Assembly (NCBI GenBank): GCA_037447655.1
Contig: JBBHKE010001665.1
Location: forward strand, 1 to 64,000
Direction of reading: 5' to 3'
DNA: 64,000 nt
Source: Zygnema cylindricum
Lineage: Eukaryota; Streptophyta; Zygnematophyceae; Zygnematales; Zygnemataceae
Shown here: piece by piece, positions 31,251-43,002 of the stretch
Position numbering within the stretch: position 1 is the stretch's first letter
How the letters are laid out: the number at the start of each line of letters is the position of its first letter
Notes under the pieces: generated by a model
The model's database searches: none
What the model saw: the letters and a program-made list of their open reading frames with translations, nothing else
What the model was told of the DNA's origin: nothing
Made by a program: the position numbers and the translations under genes

Positions 31251-32533
31251 AATTTGTCGAAAACTTGGTCTCTTTCGGTATAAAAGGCGTGAGTGTAGAG
31301 AGCTTGTTGAATATAGATGCACTCTTGTTGTAGTTTGTGATGAATCTCAAATCATACTTTGCCGCTCGGACAGGTGTTGAAGGAAAGAGTTATAATTTTC
31401 TTATATTCTTACAGCTAAGGAGGCAAGAGAATTTTGACTATGTTTACAACATGTGGAATGTTTGTTGTGGAGCGACTTAAGTTAACATTGATGTAAGTGG
31501 TCGTGAATCTCACAATTTAAAGAGGGTTTAATTAGATGTACATTGGGAAATTACAGCAAACTAACATTCATGAGCAAACACTTTGATGAACTATCATGTA
31601 TATCGAGTCCGTATCAAAAATGTTAACGTCGATCTGCGTCAAATATTTATTTGTTGTACGGTCGATCAAATGTTTTTATTTCCGTCGTATTTTTTTGTAC
31701 AATTATATTCGTTTCATTTCAATACTTCTTTTCAAAAAGTACGTATACTCTTAGTATGTGTCGTCGGATTGATTCGAGGTCTTTTCATTTCATTATTTTT
31801 GTCAAATACAAGTCTTTGTCTACCTTATTTTAATAAAATGGACTTATAGCGTTAGTTAGAGGGTCTCCCTTACTTTAGTAGTGCTAAAAAAATAGAATTG
31901 TACTAGATATAGAAATTTAATAAAAGAAAGAGAAATATTATTGTGGTTCGAGAAAACTTCGATTCAAATATAATCAAATTTTGTTTGATCTTTTTTAGAT
32001 TGAATGCTTTTTTATGTTCCGCTGGTGGTGAGTACTTTATTGTGATTTTTTTATGGGATACTTGTTATGATATGATCCTTTTAAAAGGGAGACGGTGAGG
32101 GAAAGAAAAGAAGAGGGACGATGAGAAGGAAAAGGTGGGGGGGGGAGGAGAGGGAAAAGAAAACGGTGATCAAAAACATGTGGAAAAAGCGAAAACTAAC
32201 TACTTTCTCCCTTTCCTTCTTTTAATTCCTCTCCCTCTCTCGTTCAGACTCTCCCCTGATATATTTTTTTGGGTCTTATGAAGGGCGTGAGAGAAGATGA
32301 GTGATTAAACGGGAGCATGGTGCTCCTCTAACTCTATCCACAAAATCAAAAGGAACGCAAGTGCTTTTGCTTTATGATTCTTACCGGAAATCGTCTTTCG
32401 CCCAACACATTTATATATTTGATGCCTCTAGAGTTTACTAAATGTAAAGTTTAGATGGTCCTGTCGATCATTGTTTTTATATCTCGTTGTAAATACCACA
32501 TTGTTTCCGTGACTTTGAAATCAACACGTTTGA
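31251..32533. other. intergenic, no gene recognised
   Basis: Possibly the continuation of the LTR up to about 31400. A purine-rich block (32088-32160) is followed by a pyrimidine-rich block (32205-32260). No coding signal. Confidence 0.45.
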
Positions 32534-33527
32534 TGTAATTATATAGGCTCCATTCCCACACAGAAATCGCAGATCCAAAGAAGCTTATCTACATAGTGCG
32601 AACTCCAAGTTGATATAAACCTAAATGACTAACACCAATACAGCTTCAATACAAATGATAGTCAGAATCCCAATACAGCTTCACCCCTGTGAAAGTTGAC
32701 TTTGTGTGTGCTAAGTTCCCCCACAGAATGCAAGTTTAGAATATGTGTTTTGGACAGCATTCACCACTTCGACTTTCCCGTATAAATACCGTCACCCTCG
32801 CAGGCAAAAACTCTGACCAACTACACCCCTGTGTAGCATGGACTCCCCCAACTCCGCAGCAAAAATAAATACTGAATTTGCTCCCCTGGGCATTAAGTTA
32901 TGGCCAGCCAAAGTTGACCTATAAATACAAAAGGTTTCCTAAAGAGAAAGGTGCCTAAAAAAAAGTCTGGCATGGCCGTTCCGCTGACATTTGTCAATTT
33001 CTAAGCCATGGTCGCTCTCCCCGTAATGTTCGCTGTCCAATCATGGCTTGCCACGTGTCATCCGCCGACATTACCTCGCAAATCGCCAAATTTCCACTCT
33101 GGTGCTTCGTCTCTACTGTAAGCCGTCCAATCTGAAATCCGCAATTAATCGCGTCCGTTGAAATTTGATGTAGTTTCGTTTTGTAATCCGTGAAATGGAG
33201 TATGTAGATTGATACCACATTTAAGTACATTTCAACCTCAATACATGTATCGTCTCGTCAATGCCTTAGTGGATAAGGCACACGTCACGGCGTTGGACCT
33301 ATATCTTGAAAGATCTATGATCAAATCGTTACACCCAACATTCCCAACATTTTGGTCATCTGTTAGCCTGTCTCTCTATTTCTTTTTGCCTGTTTCTTTT
33401 TTGATTATGGCGACAACCATGGCTATCTCTATCTCCCGGTGACTACGACAAGTATAGATGACTTAGACAAACCATCTAACAAACAAATAAAATAAACTAA
33501 GACCTAGAAAATACACAAATTTTAACA
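32534..33527 (-). mobile_element. solo LTR of the copia family, minus
   Basis: The complement starts TGTTAAAATTTGTGTATTTT at 33527 and ends TATATAATTACA at 32534, flanked by a perfect 5-bp duplication TTTGA (32529-32533 and 33528-33532). It shares the 3' region of the outer LTR at 13330-21567 (CAACTTGGAGT, GATAAGCTTCTTTGGATCT, GGGAATGGAGC). No internal sequence remains, as expected after LTR-LTR recombination. Its tRNA-like stretch survives as TGCCTTAGTGGATAAGGCA near 33262. Confidence 0.9.
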
Positions 33528-33532
33528 TTTGA

Positions 33533-34778
33533 GAGCTATTTTAAATGCTACAATGCATGGAATACGACATTTCCGTGCGATAAATGCTATTTATTTTGTT
33601 GTAAAGTCCAAAAGAAAGTGTCAAATAACAACGTCAAGACTTGAAAGTGATTAGCTTTGGCACGAGAATGTGCAATAATTATTTATTCATGTACTAAAAG
33701 ACGGGGGAAGATCAAGCTAATCTGTTCTCACTTGTTTAAACATTGACTATGTGAACACGATCTATAAGGGCTACATTATGGGAATATGTATCCAAATTAA
33801 TGTTATATGTGTTAGTTAGAGTTAATTTTTTGTTGGCTTGAGGTTATAAAACCTAATATGTCGTTATTAATACTATTTTTTCCATAAATGTTTCATCGCA
33901 TAAAACGCAAAAAAAACAACGAATACGTGCAAGGAACAAAATTTAAAAATTTATAAAATGCGACTTTGACTCTATGATAAACCAAAAAATAGAAAAATAC
34001 ATTTAATCAAAAAAATTACCACGACTTATTCATATTATACCTTTTTTACGTTAATATGGTTAATGTTTTGTTAACGTTGACTACTTTAAGTTTGAGTATG
34101 TTTAAATAGTGTAATATACAAAATGTTAATTATAAAATGCTTAGTGTAAAATTGCTCATTATTTTCTACAAAAGTACAAAGTAATTGTTAAATAAAGGCG
34201 ACGACAAGGGAAAGTGAGTGTGTCGCCACATAATAGCCTACTCAGATTTTGATTCCATGTCATAAAGTAGAGGGAAAATAGCGAGAAACTGTTATCATAT
34301 GTTTAAGCGTCGACTTTGTGAACACAGACTATATCAGCTACAATATAGGAATGTGTATCCAAACTAGTGTTAGGTGTATAAATAAGCATTAATTTTTGTT
34401 AACGTTAAGACAAAGAACCCAAAATAGAGTTAACAACACCGACAGTTTCTTTACATTAGTTGTTTCCAAACTTTAATACCCATTCCTGGTGTAACTTCAA
34501 CCCTTTTTTGAAATTTCTTGTCTATTTTATCCGTACACGAAAATTATACGATGTTTACGAAAAGTTCAAAAACTAGAAAAAAAAAAAAAATTTCGTAGAA
34601 AAGTCTTATATGTACGAAAATGACATCTATGATTGTTTTTTTTGCGTTAATAATTTCTTTACACAATAAGCGACTCAAGGTGTAATGCACTGAACATTCA
34701 ACGGCGTTAACGTCGTTAATTCTGGGCCACTTACGTAAATAATGTTAACTCGAGTTTGTGGCTACAAGTCCAAAAAAT
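33533..34778. other. AT-rich intergenic, no gene recognised
   Basis: No ORF of note. CAATATAGGAATGTGTATCC at about 34340 resembles TACATTATGGGAATATGTAT at about 33771, suggesting an old duplicated segment of unknown type. Confidence 0.45.
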
Positions 34779-35289
34779 TAGTGTTGTGTATCAGTAAGGA
34801 TTTGTGGATAACCGATATGGGCTTTTTTTCGGGTTGCCAATAATCGATAAATTGGTACGACATATCAATATTGGTGTTATCGCCTATAATTAATCAATAA
34901 TATCGGTTGTTTATCGGCGATAACACAATATCGATAACTATCGGCGATTTTTGTATGGACCGTACAGATAAATGTACGGCCGGTACACTTAACTATACGT
35001 GCTATTCCACGAAAGCGCCGCCGACCCCTTTCCCCCCCAATTTCGGTAAAAAATCACGTTATTTTCTTCATTATTTCTAATTTAAGGGGGTTTTACTTGG
35101 GTTCCACGCTCCCATACCCGTCCAGAATGTCCTTTTGACTGTAATTTTTTTTTTGCAAGGTTAGTTACGCCCTCATATTGCTTCCATTGTTTGTCTATAT
35201 TGGTTTTTTACTTTAATGCGTTTTCAGTCCATTTTAGAAACGATCCGCAATAAGGTCGGGCAAAACAAATACATAAGTTGAATTTTGGA

Positions 35290-36200
35290 CTGATATTAAA
35301 ACAAGATTTCAGCCGTGAGATTCAATGCAGCACAAAATTTCACCATTCGATTTGGGAACAGAAATTAAACATTATAATTTGGCTTAAATTATAACACTAA
35401 GTCTTAGAAATTAAATTCAATGCAACACTGAATTTAAACACGATTTAAAGCATTATATTTAGTGCGATATCATATTTTAAAGCACTGAATTTTATCACCA
35501 TAATTAAGCAATGAATTTCAATGTAGCAATGGATCGTGCACTAACGATATATTTTGACAATTTCATTGCCGCTCTAAACTTGAAATTTGATTTGTTTTGC
35601 AGCAGTAAATGTAAGCACTGAATTTCAACACTAAAATTTGGCTCAACACTAAATTTCAATGCAGTACTTTATTGCAGCGATAGGTTTACCCTCAAGAATT
35701 TAGCACTGTACTTTACTGTACCGCTGAATTTGCGCACTAGATATTAGCACTGGCCATCACCATTTAAGTTTAATGCAACACTAGATTTTAGTACTAAAAT
35801 TTAGAACTGTAATTCAACACTGAATTCCACAACTGAATTTCAGCACAGAACTAAATTTTGACACGGAATCTTAACACTTGATTTCAACTCTAACAGTCAG
35901 TGCGCACCGTTTTCTAGGTCTGAATTTGAGTGCTGAACGATTCAGCACTAAATTTAAGCACTTCATTAATTATAAATTACTTTATTAATTTTATAAATAA
36001 TAATTACTTTATTTAGTATTAATTACTTTATTACTTAAGCACTGAATATGAGCACTAAAATTTATCATAGCACCCAGCATTGAACTTTTCCACCGAAATT
36101 CAATACAATATTTTGGTGTTGCACTGGTTTGGCGGTGCATTTTGGCAATGAAATTTAGTGTCACACCACCCACTTAGAGTCAAAACTAAATTTTAGTGTA
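35290..36200. repeat. degenerate short-period repeat (CACTGAATTTCA-like)
   Basis: About 900 bp in which words such as CACTGAATTT, AACACTAAATTT and GCACTGAATTTCA recur every 13-30 bases on one strand, with variable spacing. It forms most of the left arm of the hAT-like element. No coding potential. Confidence 0.7.
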
Positions 36201-36356
36201 GCAATTCTCCTCCTACTATGTTGCTTTCTTTATCTTGATAATCTATCAGAATGAATAAATATATATTTTTACAATTTTATAAAAAAACTAATATTTCCTC
36301 AAATAAGTGCCCCTGAATATTCAAATGATGATGGCAGTAGGTTGCAGTGAATGGCG

Positions 36357-37396
36357 TGTAGAAATTGATGGTTCGTTTAGTATTCTCTAGGTCTAAAATA
36401 AAATGCAAAAAGCCAAGGTAGTCTGCCTCTAACTTCTCTCGTCAACTCCTACACTTGTTGCAATCACTGAAAGACAGAGATGAAGCTAGAGCCATGGCTG
36501 CTTTGCTATCCTGAGATTTACGGGTAGTAGATTAGTTGATTTACTAAAAGTAATGCTGTCGGACACAGGATATTATCCTGATACCTACCGGCCGTCAAAG
36601 CCGTCGGTAGCAGGTTGCTCTATCCATTTAGTCTATGACTAGTGTTAGAGTATATTGTGTTTGATAAATACATAAACATTTCTACGCTGACAAATTCATT
36701 TAACGCAACTATTTACAGGATACATAGGTTCGGTTATGTAAAAGTACGGATTAGGGTACGGACATGAAACTAGTACCACGCATTTGTTTCGATAGTGAAA
36801 CGAATACTGCGCAGGTATTTATTACGGCTACCATTAAATTTGCATTTAATCGGACGACCGCAATGAATGCCGAGATCGCGAAAGAGGATTTCGGCGGTTT
36901 TTGGTCATCCCCATATCGAATGACACGTGGCTGAATGACATTGGATTGTGGCATCTCCGGGGATTAAGGGAGCAAATCCGGATATACCACGTGTCGACAT
37001 TTAGGCCATGTCGTACAGTATTCGTACAGAAAGTACACCGGCAACTGTACTTTTGTGTACAAAAGAATAATATGATTGGTTCCATACACCAATAGATAGA
37101 GTTTGTGAGAGAGATAGGACTTAGAAAAAATGGTAGATATGAGCCTCTCTCCTAGAGAGCTTCTATACAAAAGGTAAACTTTGACCCTCCATAACTTACT
37201 ACTCAGGGGAGAAAATTCAGAGATTCTTTTTGCTATCGACTCAAGGGAGTCTTGCCTTCACAGGGGTGAAAGTGGTCAGTGTTTTTGTCTACCAAGGTGG
37301 CAATTATTCTTGCTGAAACACAAAGGGCTCAGGGTTATCTTAGAGGCTCCTAGCAAGTTGTTCATTCAAAGTACCTATGGAGGTTTCAGAGTTTCA
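36357..37396 (+). repeat. 5' LTR of decayed copia copy 2
   Basis: TGTAGAAATTGATGGTTCG...GAGTTTCA, 1040 bp. It is closer to the LTR at 41951 (both have CTAAAATAAA and TAGTTGATTTACTAAAAG) than to the 3' LTR of its own element. Confidence 0.88.
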
Positions 37397-40300
37397 AGTT
37401 ATGGGCCCACCCTCTAGGGTACCCATCTTTAATGGAACTGGCTTCATATACTGGGAAAGTATGATGACAGGAGCTCTATGTGAGAAAAGGTTTTGGGGGA
37501 TAGTGAGTGGACGAGTGGGACGTCTATCAAGTTTTCGAATCCCTCTAAGGTTCTGAGGAAGCAGGTTCACAAAGAAAGATCCATCTTCAACGGAGGAGAC
37601 AAAGGAAGGAGAGTTGGTGGACAAAGGAACGGAGAAGGAGACGACCACACCAATATTAATCGGGTCACCATTTATGACACTTATTTCGAGTAACGAGGAG
37701 AATGATACTGATACCTAGGACTTCAACAATATGGCGGCAAAGCACTTCATCCTTTACCATCTTACTCAAGGGCTTGCATGTCCTCATTTGCAGGTATAAA
37801 GGGCATCCGATCTTTGGATGACTCTCATAGAGATGTACCGAAGTGGTAAAATTCAGCAACAACAGTTGGCTGATCAGAAAGCTAAGGAGTATGTATACAA
37901 AGGGGTGAAGATGTTGGATTTTTGCAATGAGCTTGCTACACTCTTCATGGAGCTAGAGAGTGCGGGAAAATATTTTAGTGAAAAAGAAAAGGTAAACTGT
38001 TTACTAATGAAGTTACCCGATGAGTTCGAGAACATAGTCAACCGTGTGCAGGACTTGCCGAACTCAAGGTGGATATGGAACTCAGTGGTAGAGATGATTC
38101 TTGTTCAGGAGAATACGATTGAGATTTGAATGGGAGGAAAGAGTGGGCAAGCCTTGGCAGCTACGAGTGATTCGAGGAACAAGGATTCCTGGAAACCGGT
38201 CGGAAACTATGGGGGGAGGGAGCAAAAAAATCAGACCGACGAGTTCGAACCAAGGGCTCCCAAAGGTTTATGTCATTTTTGTAAGAAACTGGGGCACTAT
38301 ATGGCAGAGTGCACTAAGCTAACCGAGTTGCGGTTAAACGAGGGGCAGACCGGTGGAACCCCGAGAGGAAAGAAAAAGGCCCTTGTGACACAGGTACATG
38401 AGGCGGAATCCGAGGACGAGGACGATGAGCTCCTATTAGATGAGGGGTTGGAGGCGAAAAACGAGGTTGAAATTCCACCAAGGTAAAAATGTGGTTACGA
38501 TGGATTGAAAGGTAAAGTAGGCTGGATTATAGATTCAAGTGCCTCCATGCACATGTGTAAGGATAAGCACCTGTTCACTAAGATAAGAAAGATTCCCATT
38601 GTAGAGATAGAGTACGGGGATGGGAGGATAGTCACTACTACTCTTGTAGGATCGGTATATTTGAACGTGTTAGTAGAAGGAAAGACATCCATAGTAACAT
38701 TCTCCGATGTATTGTTTATTCCGGAGTTGAACAAAAACCTCATCTCTACATATGTATTAGATGATAAGGGCTTTTTTACTAGCACTAGGGATGGACTCTT
38801 TACTGCTAGTTTTGAGGAGGAGGTCTATTTCATTGCTGAGAAAGGTAGCCAAGTGATGTTTAGGCTGATTTTAAGAAATGAAACAAAGAAACTTTATAAT
38901 GCGGTTGTTCATGATATTATGATGTGGCATAAGAGGCTTGGGCATGTGAATCTAGATAAGTTAAGTGAGATGAAAAAAATGGAAGTGGTGGAAGGGAATC
39001 AAATCAGTGAGAGCGATAATATAAGTGATTGTAGTGGATGTGCTCAAGTTAAAGCACACAGATTACCCTTTCCCAAAACAACCACCTATAAGGGAGAAAA
39101 AACTCTAGATTTAGTACACACAGATATTTGGGGACCGGCTAAAGTGCCCTCACCGGGGGGGAAGAGATTTATGATGACTATCACTGATGATTGGTCTCAA
39201 AATTCCAGGGTGTATTTTTTGAAAAACAAGTCAGAAGCTCAAGATTGTTTTAGACAATACAAAGCATGGAGCGAAAAACTCCATGAAACTCCAATCAAGA
39301 GAATAAGGAGTGACAATGGTGGAGAGTATACTTGTAACCAGTTTGAGGAATTTATGAGGGAAGATGGAGTCTAACACCAAAAGACAGTTCTAGAAAACCT
39401 GTAACAGAATGGGGTAGCTGAAACATTAAATAGGACACTAAGTGATAGTGCTAGAAGTATGTTGTCGGATAAGAAGATAGGAAAAAGGTTATGGGCAGCA
39501 TCAATGAACTGTGCTAATTACCTCAAAAATAGAGTTATTACTTCAGCTATAAAAGATCAAACACCTTATGAGAGATGGACAGGCCGGAAACCGGGCATAT
39601 TTCACTTAAAGGTTTTCGGTAGTCAAGTATTCAGTCTAGATACAGATCGGTCTAATTGGAAGTTAGATCCTAAAGGAAAACCGGAATACTTGATAGGATA
39701 TGATGAGGATGTCAAAGGATATAGAGTTTATGATCTAAAAAGGGAAGATATAATCTTAGTAAAGCATCTAGTAGTTATGGATGAAGGAAATTCTGTGGAT
39801 CCCTTCAAGTATACAAAGTCAGTAAAAATCAGATTTGAGTCAAAAAATTCTGATGACTTTGAGCTTCCTAACTATCTAGGTTTTAGAGAAGATGACATTC
39901 TTGCAGGTACAAATCAGACCGAAAATGACTCGGCTGTGGAAATTTTAGTGACAACTCTACCCGAAGCGGAAGACGTGGTGGAAATTGATTCGGAATCAAG
40001 GGATAATAGAGAAGCCGAGATTGTTCGAAAGAACCCACGAAAACCATATATTCTAGCCACAAATTTTGAGCGGGGAAGGAGAAGTAGCAAAAGATTGGAA
40101 GAAAAACAGGTTAATAACAAGGCAACAAAACTATCTCATCAAGATGAACCTCAAACTTATGGAGAGGCGATGACTTTTCCAGAATGGAACCGGTGGAAGA
40201 CAACCATCAATGAGGAGATGGCCTCAATTATGGCAGCATGGGAGCTGGTGGATTTTCCACCTAACCGAAAACCAATTGGTTATAAGTGGGTTTTCAAATT

Positions 40301-41039
40301 AAAAATGAACCCAGATAACACAATTGAGCGCTCCAAGGCCCGATTAGTGGCAAAAAGATTTACACAAAAAGAGGGTATCGACTACGAGGAAACCTTTGCC
40401 GGGGCATAAGATTTCTCTCTGTCCGCATACTTCTCAGTCTGGCAGCAGCAGAAGACATGGAGGTAAACCAAATGGATATCAAAACAACCTTTTTGCATGG
40501 AGAATTGGAAGAGGAGATTTTCATGCGACAACCCGAAGGATTTATGGAGGAAGGAGAGGAGAGTAAGGTATGCCTGCTGATTAATTCTCTTTATGGTTTG
40601 AAACAGGCGCCTCGACAGTGGAATAAGAAACTTGATGAGTTTCTTACCGGTCTGGGATATATCCGGATCAGCTCAGATCACTCAATCTATGTTTTTGAAG
40701 ATAAGGAAGGTGTTATATTTATTGCAATTTATGTTGATGATTTACTTGTTTTAAGTAAATCAATGGAAAAAATTAAAAAACTGAAAACTGATCTTAAGGG
40801 GAGATTTGAAATGAAGGATATGGGGGATGCAATTTTTTTTTTGGGAATTCAAGTAGAAAGAGATCGAAAAAGAAAGATTATAAGATTTGACTTAAAAGAA
40901 AGGAATAGGGAACATGCTTGAAAAATTTCAGATGGATAAAGCTAATAGTTGTACAACTCCAATGGAGTTGAAGAAGGGAAGTGAGGGGAGTGAGGAAGAA
41001 GGAGTCATAGTCTTGGACGAGGAGCTATCTCTTAAAGAA
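37397..41039 (+). pseudogene. copia copy 2 gag-pol, decayed and 3'-truncated
   Basis: Same domain order as the young element with recognisable zinc knuckle (CHFCKKLGHYMAEC), protease (now DSSAS), integrase (HTDIWGP, RSDNGGEY) and RT (YVDDLLVL). Gag retains the roughly 397-bp segment missing from the young copy (37491-37887). Broken by stops at 38127, 38485 and 39372 and by frame changes near 40407 and 40890. It ends at 41039, fused directly to an LTR, so the RNase H region and polypurine tract are gone. No function expected. Confidence 0.93.
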
Positions 41040-41403
41040 TGTAGAAATTAATGGTCCATTTAAAGTATTTTCTAGGTCTAAATAGAAATATGGAAAGAAG
41101 CCGAGGCAGTCTACCTCTAACTTCTCTCTCCAACTCTCAAACTTGTCGCAGTCACTGAGAAATTGGAGAGGGAGTTAGAGCCATGGCTACCTAGGCTATC
41201 CAGAGGTTTACGAAAAATATATATTAGTTAGGGGTTTATTTACTAAAAGGTATGTGTCGGTCACAGGATTTGATCATGGTACCTACCGATTGGCAGGCAG
41301 CCGGTAACCGGTAGCTTTAGCCGTTAAGTCTTTCACTAGTATTACATAATATATAGTTTGATATTTAATTAAACATTTATACGTAGGATAGTTCCCTTAA
41401 CTG
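41040..41403 (+). repeat. truncated 3' LTR of copia copy 2
   Basis: TGTAGAAATTAATGGTCC... matches the LTR at 47321 for about 360 bp, then similarity stops near TTAACTG. Confidence 0.85.
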
Positions 41404-41950
41404 CAAAAACTGCCACTTTCTAAATATGGCGGCAGCCATGGCGCGCCTTTGATCCTTACTCTCTTTCTTTAAAACAAAACTAAATAGGGAAGTGAACTAT
41501 TAATTACCTCTTTTCAACACCACGGTATGATATGTATGACATTTAAACAACACAAATGAAATCGACGTAACTTCCATATCCGGCGCCATGGATTTGTTCC
41601 CTCTCCCTCTAGTGACCTTTGGAGACTTTCCCCGTGTCAATGCGTCGACTCTTTAGCACAAGCCGCCAAATGAGCCATTGCGGTATGTCACCGCTCACGC
41701 AAACCGTCTGCTCCTTATTTTCGAATCGATGTCGGTCGTTCGATTCTGGCGTCGCGCAGGATATGCTTTGTGGTCGTTTGTACTTTGCAGTCGTTGTATT
41801 TTTCACCTTCCGTGTTCACCATTTCGTAGGTTAGCGGTTGAATAAAATATATGCGCGTGAAATGTTTATATAATTATCTAATCACATACGTGTATGGATT
41901 CTTCTACGACTTACTATATAAGGTCGTCGGCTATGTTGGAACCCGTAGGA
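41404..41950. other. sequence between copia copies 2 and 3, unrecognised
   Basis: No similarity to LTRs or to other parts of the window seen. Short overlapping ORFs on both strands only. Confidence 0.5.
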
Positions 41951-43002
41951 TGTAGATATTGATGGTTCTTTTAGTATTTTCTAGGTCTAAAATAAAGTGC
42001 AGAAAAAGTAGCCGAGGCAGTCTGTCTCTAACTTCTCTCTCCAACTCCCACACTTATTGCTGTCACTAAGAAGTTGGAGAGGAAGCTAGTGCCATGGCTG
42101 CCTATGCTATCTAGAGATTTTCGGGGTAGTAAAGTAGTTGATTTACTAAAAGGAAAACTGTTGGTTACAGGATTTGATCTTGGTACCAACAGATAGGTAA
42201 TGCTGCCAGTAGCCGGTAGCATCATCCATTTAGTCTAGGATTAGTGGTAGAGAGTATAGGGTTTAATAAATATACAAACATTAACATATAAGCTAATTCA
42301 TTTAACGACAACTGTATACGGGACACAAAGAGTCAGTTATGAAAAGTACGGATTACGACTACGGAGGGGAAATAAGTACCACGCATGTGTTTCGATAGCG
42401 AAACAAATACATCGCAAATATTTATGACGGCTAAGATTGAAATCGGCATTCAATCGGAAGGTCGGAAAGAATAACGAGATCGCGGAAGAAGATTTCGGCG
42501 GTTTATGGTTGCCGCCATATCAGATGACACGTGGCACCACGACATTGGATTTCGGCATCTCCAGGGAATACAGAAACGAATCTAGATAAGACACGTGTCG
42601 ACATTTTGGTCATGTCGTACAATCTTCGTACATAAAGTACACCGATAGTTGTACCTTTCTGTACGGTACAGGAATATGATTGGTGCCGTACGTCAGTAGA
42701 TAGAATTTTCAAGAGAGATAGGACTTAGAAAATATTCGGTAGATAGGACCCAATCTCCCAGAGAGCTTCTGTACAAAAGGTCAACTTTGACCCTCTATAA
42801 CTTACTGCTCAAGGGAGCAAATTAAGAGATTCATTTTGCTATTGGCTCAAGGGAGTCTTGCCTTCACAGAGATGCAAGTGGTCAGAGCTTTTGTCAGCCA
42901 TGGTGGCATTTATTCTTCATTAAACACGAAGGGGTTAGCGATATCTTAGAGGCTTCTTGCAAGCTATCCATTCTGAGGACCTATGGAGGTCTCAGAGTTG
43001 CA
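41951..43002 (+). repeat. 5' LTR of decayed copia copy 3
   Basis: TGTAGATATTGATGGTTC...AGTTGCA, 1052 bp, most similar to the LTR at 36357. Confidence 0.88.

Noticed and set aside
33255-33345. tRNA gene (GCCTTAGTGGATAAGGCA)
   Set aside because: Only the D-arm-like part is present; it lies in a solo LTR at the usual tRNA-like position.
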